Positions 31,728 through 36,657 of a DNA stretch of 36,657 nucleotides are shown in pieces (the first letter of the stretch is position 1; each line of letters starts with the position of its first letter). The DNA is from Bacillus fungorum (lineage in GTDB: Bacteria > Bacillota > Bacilli > Bacillales > Bacillaceae_G), in assembly GCF_002746455.1 (NCBI RefSeq), contig NZ_NWUW01000037.1, forward strand, positions 1-36,657. Reading direction: 5' to 3'. The position numbers and the translations under genes are program-made. The notes under the pieces are model-generated. The model saw only the letters and a program-made list of their open reading frames with translations. It had not been told where the DNA came from and did not search any database.

Positions 31728-32743
31728 TAGTACTCCAAATCTTTATCTGACTTAACAGGTTGTCTAAACACATAGAAACTCCATATTTGACTTCCCAAAA
31801 CAAATGGCAATATAGCAATTGAAAAATACGTCATCAGTTTTAGTGCATAATCTCCTGATGCTGCATTATAAATTGTTAAATCGTATATTGACCCTAACGA
31901 ACTAATTAAGACACGCGGGAACATGCCGGCAAACACACTCGCACTTAGTAAAATGATTGTTAAACTCGTCATAACGAAAGCCCAACCATCTCTTCTTCTT
32001 TTATTTAATAATGTTGACGCGCATAATGCTACAAAAGCTCCAATCGGAACCATAATCCACTCTATACCATGACCAGTGAAAATATCTGTTTTCCATAACC
32101 CTATACCGGCAAAAATAAGAAGTGCTATTATCGTAAGTGGTGCAATTTTCAACGCAGCAATACGTGCACGTTCTCTTAACTTACCTGTTGTACGTATAGT
32201 AAGGAATTGTAATCCGTGAACAATACATAGCAGAAGGAACATAACTCCTCCAAGTAATGCAAATGGATGAAGTAATTGTAAGAATCCACCTACAGCATTT
32301 TTCGTCTCATCTATTGGAATACCTACCATAAAGTTAGCAATGGCAACTCCCCAAAGGATAGGCGGTAGTAAACTTCCTAAAAACATACCCCAATCCCAAA
32401 AACCTTTCCATTTATGATTATCTATTTTCGCACGGAATTTAAAGGAAACACCTCTTATAATTAAAGCAAGAAGCATAAATACAAACGGAATGTAAAACCC
32501 GCTAAATAACGTTGCATACCAGTGCGGAAATGCCGCGAACATAGCACCACCAGCACAAACAAGCCATACTTCATTCGCGTGCCAAAATGGACCAATTGTA
32601 TTTAAATATATTCTTTTCTCTAAATCGTTTTCCCCTAAAAACCTTGAAACTATACCTACACCGAAATCGAAACCTTCAAGTACAAAGAAGCCTACGAATA
32701 AAATTGCAATAATGATAAACCACAACTCATTAAGAGATAACAT
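31727..32743 (-). CDS. cydB: Cytochrome bd ubiquinol oxidase subunit II
   Basis: A 338-aa polytopic membrane protein, starting MLSLNELWFIIIAILFVGFF. It has family-typical segments FVLEGFDFGVG near the N-terminus, GPFWHANEVWLVCAGGAMFAAFP and LLPPILWGVA. It pairs with CydA in the terminal oxidase that reduces oxygen to water with high affinity. ATG at 32741-32743 is preferred because AAGGAGGAAG lies just upstream and the length equals the B. subtilis protein; an open frame 35 codons longer runs back into cydA. It overlaps cydA by 14 bases. Confidence 0.95.
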   Translation of the reverse strand: MLSLNELWFIIIAILFVGFFVLEGFDFGVGIVSRFLGENDLEKRIYLNTIGPFWHANEVWLVCAGGAMFAAFPHWYATLFSGFYIPFVFMLLALIIRGVSFKFRAKIDNHKWKGFWDWGMFLGSLLPPILWGVAIANFMVGIPIDETKNAVGGFLQLLHPFALLGGVMFLLLCIVHGLQFLTIRTTGKLRERARIAALKIAPLTIIALLIFAGIGLWKTDIFTGHGIEWIMVPIGAFVALCASTLLNKRRRDGWAFVMTSLTIILLSASVFAGMFPRVLISSLGSIYDLTIYNAASGDYALKLMTYFSIAILPFVLGSQIWSFYVFRQPVKSDKDLEY

Positions 32744-34133
32744 ACTCTTCCTCCTTATCAAATGGATCATGGCTTTGAGAATCCTGTTTCGTTTTCTTAT
32801 TCTCATGTCCTTTAATGATACGAACGAATAAGTAAATAGTAATTCCACCTATAATTAAATATAGTGATGTGAATGAAACTAAAGAGAATAACACTTCTCC
32901 GAACGTAACATTTGGAGATACAGCATCTTCCGTTTTCATAACACCGAAAACTACCCAAGGCTGACGTCCCATTTCAGTCATAATCCATCCTACTGTATTA
33001 CCGATAAACGGTAGTGAAATTGCATACACCATTAATTTTAAATACCAAGTTTTTTCAGCTAATCGATCTTTTTTTGATAAGAACCATCCGTACGCTCCTA
33101 GAAGAAGCATAAATGTTCCACTCATTACCATCGCTCTAAAACTCCAGAACATAGTGTGTACTGGTGGAATATAATCTCCAGGCCCATATTTTTCTTCATA
33201 TTGCTTTTGAATTTGATTCATCCCTTCTACTTGACCGCTAAATTTATCATATGATAATAGACTTAGCATATAAGGGATTTGAATTTCAAACGAATTTTCT
33301 TTCTTCTCTGCATCAATTTTCGCAAATACTGTAAATGGCGCTGGATCCTCACTCGTATTCCATAACGCTTCAGCTGCTGCCATTTTCATTGGGTGTGTCT
33401 TAATTAATTGTTGTGCTTGCGCATGACCGAAGAATAATACTAGCGCAGTTGTAAGTGTTCCAACAATGATAGAAATGCGGAACGATTTTTTAAACACTTC
33501 AGTTTCTTGCGCTTTCGTTATTTTCCATGCACTCACACCTGCAATAAAGAATGCCCCAGTGGCAATCGCCGCTGTAATTGTATGCGGGAATTGCACCCAT
33601 AATTGTGGGTTTTGAATAATGGCTAAGAAATCATTCATTTGTGCACGTCCATCTGCTGCCATTTCATATCCTACTGGCGATTGCATAAATGCACTTGCAG
33701 TTAAAATCCAAAATGCTGATAACATTGTTCCAATTGATAGGAGCCAAATACATAATAGATGAATTCGCTTCGGTAATTTATCCTCACCGAATACCCATAA
33801 CCCTAGGAATGTAGACTCAATGAAAAATGCTAATAACCCTTCAATCGCAAGTGATGGACCAAACACATCACCTACGAAACGTGAATAGGTTGACCAGTTC
33901 ATACCAAACTGGAATTCTTGTAGAATACCAGTTACTACACCTACCGCAAAGTTAACAAGGAATATTTGTGTCCAAAACTTCGTCATCTTCTTATAAATTT
34001 CTTGCCCCTTTACCACATATAACGTTTGCATTAACGCAATGATAAAAGCTAAACCAATAGACAGTGGAACAAAAAAGTAATGGAAAATCGTTGTTGATGC
34101 GAATTGTATTCGTGCCAATTCGAGCGTTTCCAT
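32730..34133 (-). CDS. cydA: Cytochrome bd ubiquinol oxidase subunit I
   Basis: A 467-aa membrane protein carrying the haems. It starts METLELARIQFASTTIFHYF; His18 is the expected haem ligand. GRQPWVVFGVMKTEDAVSP is the characteristic subunit I segment, and the Q-loop is short as in Gram-positive enzymes. It is the first gene of cydABDC, with overlaps or near-contacts throughout, so one transcript is expected. The 570-bp AT-rich upstream gap should hold redox control (Rex or similar in relatives), but I did not find a clear Rex palindrome. Confidence 0.96.
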   Translation of the reverse strand: METLELARIQFASTTIFHYFFVPLSIGLAFIIALMQTLYVVKGQEIYKKMTKFWTQIFLVNFAVGVVTGILQEFQFGMNWSTYSRFVGDVFGPSLAIEGLLAFFIESTFLGLWVFGEDKLPKRIHLLCIWLLSIGTMLSAFWILTASAFMQSPVGYEMAADGRAQMNDFLAIIQNPQLWVQFPHTITAAIATGAFFIAGVSAWKITKAQETEVFKKSFRISIIVGTLTTALVLFFGHAQAQQLIKTHPMKMAAAEALWNTSEDPAPFTVFAKIDAEKKENSFEIQIPYMLSLLSYDKFSGQVEGMNQIQKQYEEKYGPGDYIPPVHTMFWSFRAMVMSGTFMLLLGAYGWFLSKKDRLAEKTWYLKLMVYAISLPFIGNTVGWIMTEMGRQPWVVFGVMKTEDAVSPNVTFGEVLFSLVSFTSLYLIIGGITIYLFVRIIKGHENKKTKQDSQSHDPFDKEEEYVIS

Positions 34134-34709
34134 ACTACAATCACTTCCTTCATAATTTTTTATATCGTAATTTCGATTGAATTGTATTAATAAAACAACT
34201 CAAAGCTTAGAAATATAGAAAGATAAATTCGTTTATGTACTTTTAGAAAATATAAATTTTCAGTTTTCAAGATAATTACAAAAGAACTTTCTCATAAAAT
34301 TTACCTTTTCACTATTTCAGTAGTGTTTTATCCGTTAATCGAATTGTATAATATACCTGCATAGTAAATTCAGCTGATTTTTGACGTATTATTGACATCA
34401 TTTTGTCTGAAATATGTCTTTTGTCATTTTTTTGAATTAGATTTTTCTCATTAATAAAATGTATTTTTTTAATATAAGACTTACTTTCATATCAATAAAA
34501 TAATCGTTTTTCTCTTCATACGCTTGACTTTTACGTAAAAAAATGTCCTCTGAAGCAACAGATAAATTAGTTAGTTTTTTGTCAAGAGAAAAATATATTT
34601 TTAAAATTCAAACACAAAATAATGTTATTCAAAAATAGAAAATCCCCTCCCACTCCCTATACTAAAAATTCATTTTTTTGTCATTTTTTCAAACTAAATT
34701 CATACATAA
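34134..34709. other. Long AT-rich control region upstream of cydA
   Basis: 576 bases without a credible gene, between cydA and the terminator of the flavin oxidoreductase gene. TTTTGTCA occurs three times (34419-34426, 34577-34584, 34676-34683), which reads TGACAAAA toward cydA; the middle copy contains a -35-like TTGACA. No convincing -10 was matched and no Rex-type TTGTGA palindrome was seen. It is probably promoter plus a long untranslated leader. Confidence 0.45.
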
Positions 34710-34746
34710 AAAAATACCGAGAATCGATTAGACTCTCGGTATTTTT
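34710..34746 (-). terminator. Terminator of the flavin oxidoreductase gene
   Basis: AAAAATACCGAG pairs with CTCGGTATTTTT, 13-nt loop, extended by one A-T pair. It starts just past the stop codon and has long A-runs behind it, so it may also act on the plus strand. Confidence 0.85.
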
Positions 34747-34750
34747 CAAA

Positions 34751-35806
34751 TTATTTTGCTGTATGTTTTCTAACAGTCGGTAAAATTTCAGTAGCAATTA
34801 ATTCGATGTTTTTCTCAATTTTATTAAGTGGTATACCACCAAAATCAATTTGTGCCATAAAACGTTGTTGCCCAAATAATTCATATTGGTAAAGCATTTT
34901 TTCAATAATTTGTTGCGGGCTACCAACCATTAATGCGTCACGGTAATCTACTGCATTTGTAAATTGTTGCTTCGGATACCCACCACCGCGTATTGTAAGC
35001 ATACCAGCATTAATATGGGGATAGTATTCACTAAATGCATCTTGTGAATTTTTTGCTGTATAAAATAAACTTGTAGTTGCAACTGGTAAGCTTGCTGGGT
35101 CAAATCCACTTTGCGCGGCTGCCTCGCGGTATGCATCTACTGATCCTTTAAAATTAATAGCTGGGCCACCTAGTGTTGTTATCATCATTGGTACACCCGC
35201 GCGTCCCGCTTTAATCGCACTAGCAGGTGGGCCACCAACTGCACGCCAAATTGGTAAGTTATTATTTTTAGCTCTTGGAATAACCGATGCATGTGCAAGC
35301 GGTGCTCTAAACTGTCCATTCCATGTTACATGTTCCTCTTTATTAATTTTTAATAAAAGATCCATCTTCTCTTCAAATAATTCTTCATAATCATTCACAT
35401 CATAACCAAGTAAACTATATCCTCCAATACGCGATCCACGACCAGCCACGATTTCTGCACGTCCATTAGAAATCAAGTCAATTGTAGCAAAGTCCTCATA
35501 TACTCGTACCGGATCAGAAGTACTTACTATCGTTGCTGAACTTGCAATTTTTATATTTTTCGTAGCTTGTGCAATAGCTCCTAAAATAACTGTATGAGCT
35601 TGCGTTGTAAAATGCGTTTGATGACTTTCACCGACAGCAAATACATCAAGTCCAGCTTCATCCGCTAACTTTGCTGTTTCAATTAATTCATGAATTCTTT
35701 GTTCTGCACTAATTTTCTCTCCATTATGTGGATTTAAAACATGATCCCCAATCGAATATAATCCAAACTCCATTCCTTTACTTGTATCCATACGGTATTT
35801 TTCCAT
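34751..35806 (-). CDS. LLM-class (luciferase-like) flavin oxidoreductase
   Basis: A 351-aa TIM-barrel flavoprotein of the bacterial luciferase-like family. It has the N-terminal MEFGLYSIGDH strand, GLDVFAVGESHQTHF, SSATIVSTSDPVRVYEDFATIDLISNGRAEIVAGRGS and GGPPASAIKAGRAG, the usual F420/FMN-monooxygenase landmarks. The substrate is unknown. ATG follows AGGAGAGAG. It lies 120 bases downstream of a MarR gene on the same strand. A probable MarR operator (35891-35914) sits in that gap over a -35-like TTGACT, so it is likely a regulated target. Confidence 0.88.
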   Translation of the reverse strand: MEKYRMDTSKGMEFGLYSIGDHVLNPHNGEKISAEQRIHELIETAKLADEAGLDVFAVGESHQTHFTTQAHTVILGAIAQATKNIKIASSATIVSTSDPVRVYEDFATIDLISNGRAEIVAGRGSRIGGYSLLGYDVNDYEELFEEKMDLLLKINKEEHVTWNGQFRAPLAHASVIPRAKNNNLPIWRAVGGPPASAIKAGRAGVPMMITTLGGPAINFKGSVDAYREAAAQSGFDPASLPVATTSLFYTAKNSQDAFSEYYPHINAGMLTIRGGGYPKQQFTNAVDYRDALMVGSPQQIIEKMLYQYELFGQQRFMAQIDFGGIPLNKIEKNIELIATEILPTVRKHTAK

Positions 35807-35890
35807 AGATGCTCTCTCCTTTAATAAAGTGGTATTAGTTTCTCTTCTAAAAACGTTGGCAAATCTAGTGTTTCTCCCTAATAGCTACAA

Positions 35891-35914
35891 CGTCACTTGA
35901 TTAGTCAATTGATA
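35891..35914. promoter_or_regulatory. Probable MarR operator upstream of the LLM gene
   Basis: CGTCACTT-GATTAGTC-AATTGATA has the same 8-8-8 layout as the site upstream of the marR gene and matches its arms at 6 of 8 and 7 of 8 positions. It overlaps TTGACT, a plausible -35 for the oxidoreductase gene. Confidence 0.5.
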
Positions 35915-35926
35915 TTGTAAAAAAAA

Positions 35927-36370
35927 TTACTCTTGCGGTAATTCTTTTTTTTCACTATGCTTATGAACTTTCGTCATCAGTTCGTATAATATTTTCTGCT
36001 CTTCTTCATTTAATACATCATCAAAAAACGAAGATTGAAATGCAAGTTGCTCTGGCAACGCTCTCTCTAAAGCTGCTTCTCCTTGCTCTGTCAGACTAAT
36101 TGTTTTCGTTTTCCAATCTTGTTTTCGTACAATATATCCTTCTTTTTCAAGACGAGTTAACATTCGAGAAATACCGCCTTGTGTAACAGTTACCTTTTCT
36201 GCTAACTCCATTTGTGTTAGTGGTTGATACGTACGTATTTGCAAAAGCACATCAAATTGAGCTGTCGTTAAATCAAAACGTTTTAAAAACTCATTTGACA
36301 TCTGATTACTTTGGTTCGTAAATCGTATTAAACGTAACCATATTAATGATCCTATCGTATTATCACGCAT
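35927..36370 (-). CDS. MarR-family transcriptional regulator
   Basis: A 147-aa winged-helix protein: helical start, DNA-binding part [22 protein letters not shown] with recognition helix [19 protein letters not shown], wing [17 protein letters not shown], and a C-terminal dimer helix. ATG follows AGGAAGTG. A perfect 8-bp inverted repeat lies 30-53 bases upstream and a close copy precedes the adjacent flavin oxidoreductase. Autoregulation and control of that gene are inferred. The effector is unknown; MarR proteins often respond to phenolics, quinones or oxidants. No cysteine is visible in the sequence, which argues against thiol-based sensing. Confidence 0.9.
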
Positions 36371-36399
36371 GTTTAATCACTTCCTATCGTGAATCTCAC

Positions 36400-36423
36400 T
36401 ATCACTTTACTACGCAAGTGATA
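36400..36423. promoter_or_regulatory. MarR operator in front of its own gene
   Basis: TATCACTT-TACTACGC-AAGTGATA, a perfect 8-bp inverted repeat with 8-bp spacer, placed 30 bases upstream of the marR start where the promoter should be. The size and symmetry are typical of MarR dimers. Confidence 0.6.
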
Positions 36424-36470
36424 AAAAAGCAAGAGAAAAAGTGAAAAATACCTCATTAGAGTATTGCATA

Positions 36471-36522
36471 AATAACGATAAGAAAGAATTCATGTTTAAA
36501 TGAATTCTTTCTTATCGTTATT
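36471..36522. repeat. 52-bp hairpin, perfect 23-bp arms
   Basis: Arms 36471-36493 and 36500-36522 are exact complements with loop GTTTAA. No T-run follows in either direction. A weaker hairpin (CAGAGT...ACTCTG region, 36523-36545) is adjacent. It could be a terminator of unusual form, an RNA-processing site, or a mobile-element footprint between marR and the plus-strand gene at 36621. Confidence 0.6.
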
Positions 36523-36620
36523 CAGAGTGTTGAAAAACAACTCTGTCAATACAATTTTTAAATAAAACACTTTAAAAATGTCTCCTTTTCTAGAAGAATA
36601 AAAAGAAAGGAGGCGTTTTT

Positions 36621-36657
36621 ATGTTTTATAATCAACAAAATCTTGAGATTACACAAA
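36621..36657 (+). CDS. Start of an unidentified gene, cut by the window edge
   Basis: ATG preceded by AAAGAAAGGAGGCG, a strong ribosome binding site about 6 bases away. Only 12 codons are visible (MFYNQQNLEITQ), too few to identify. It is divergent from marR, with a large hairpin between them. Confidence 0.6.
   Translation, partial: MFYNQQNLEITQ

Noticed and set aside
34948..35136. 62-aa minus-strand frame inside the LLM oxidoreductase
   Set aside because: It is an alternative frame within a conserved gene, without a start signal.

Overview
The window looks like chromosomal DNA of a Bacillus cereus-group bacterium. It is AT-rich, has strong GGAGG-type ribosome binding sites, uses TTG and GTG starts freely, and carries thr, cyd and LCP genes of Bacillus type. 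It also encodes an EntFM-type SH3/NlpC-P60 protein, an MccF-type S66 peptidase and bcr-type intergenic repeats. Almost everything is on the minus strand. There is no prophage, CRISPR array, rRNA or tRNA. The only transposon is the end of an IS3-family element at the left edge.

Layout from left to right. 1-127: IS3-type end. 154-7171: MgtC-like membrane protein, YkyA-type lipoprotein with a membrane-anchored polysaccharide deacetylase, a histidine-kinase remnant, an LCP glycopolymer transferase, a GH101/GH129-like lipoprotein followed by a candidate 32-aa membrane peptide, and a DUF6366-like protein. 7275-11303: threonine operon hom-thrC-thrB. Its leader has two near-identical T-box riboswitches, each with its own promoter, and then a Thr-rich leader peptide. 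11488-17279: PPOX flavoprotein, Nudix hydrolase, second deacetylase, ANT(6) adenylyltransferase, O-methyltransferase, short-chain reductase and a secreted or anchored unknown. 17303-20901: two-component system and a BmrA-like ABC exporter. 21142-26617: alpha/beta hydrolase, EntFM, a small ORF, a nitroreductase remnant, a D,D-carboxypeptidase and MccF. 26761-28284: lipoprotein, small unknown and glycosyltransferase pseudogene. 28285-34133: cydABDC operon for cytochrome bd and its ABC exporter. 34751-36370: luciferase-like flavin oxidoreductase and its probable MarR regulator. 36621: start of a gene running off the right edge.

Functionally the window is rich in cell-envelope genes: two deacetylases, LCP transferase, NlpC/P60 protein, D,D-carboxypeptidase, S66 peptidase and several lipoproteins. 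These sit around the threonine and cytochrome bd operons.

The most unusual regulation is in front of hom. Two tandem T-boxes with ACC (Thr) specifier triplets are followed by a 27-codon ORF. That ORF has a near-perfect Shine-Dalgarno sequence and three consecutive ACC codons. This suggests stacked tRNA-level and ribosome-level threonine sensing. Other points worth checking are bcr-type repeats that coincide with stop codons, paired MarR operators, and 11-bp tandem repeats upstream of bmrA and entFM.
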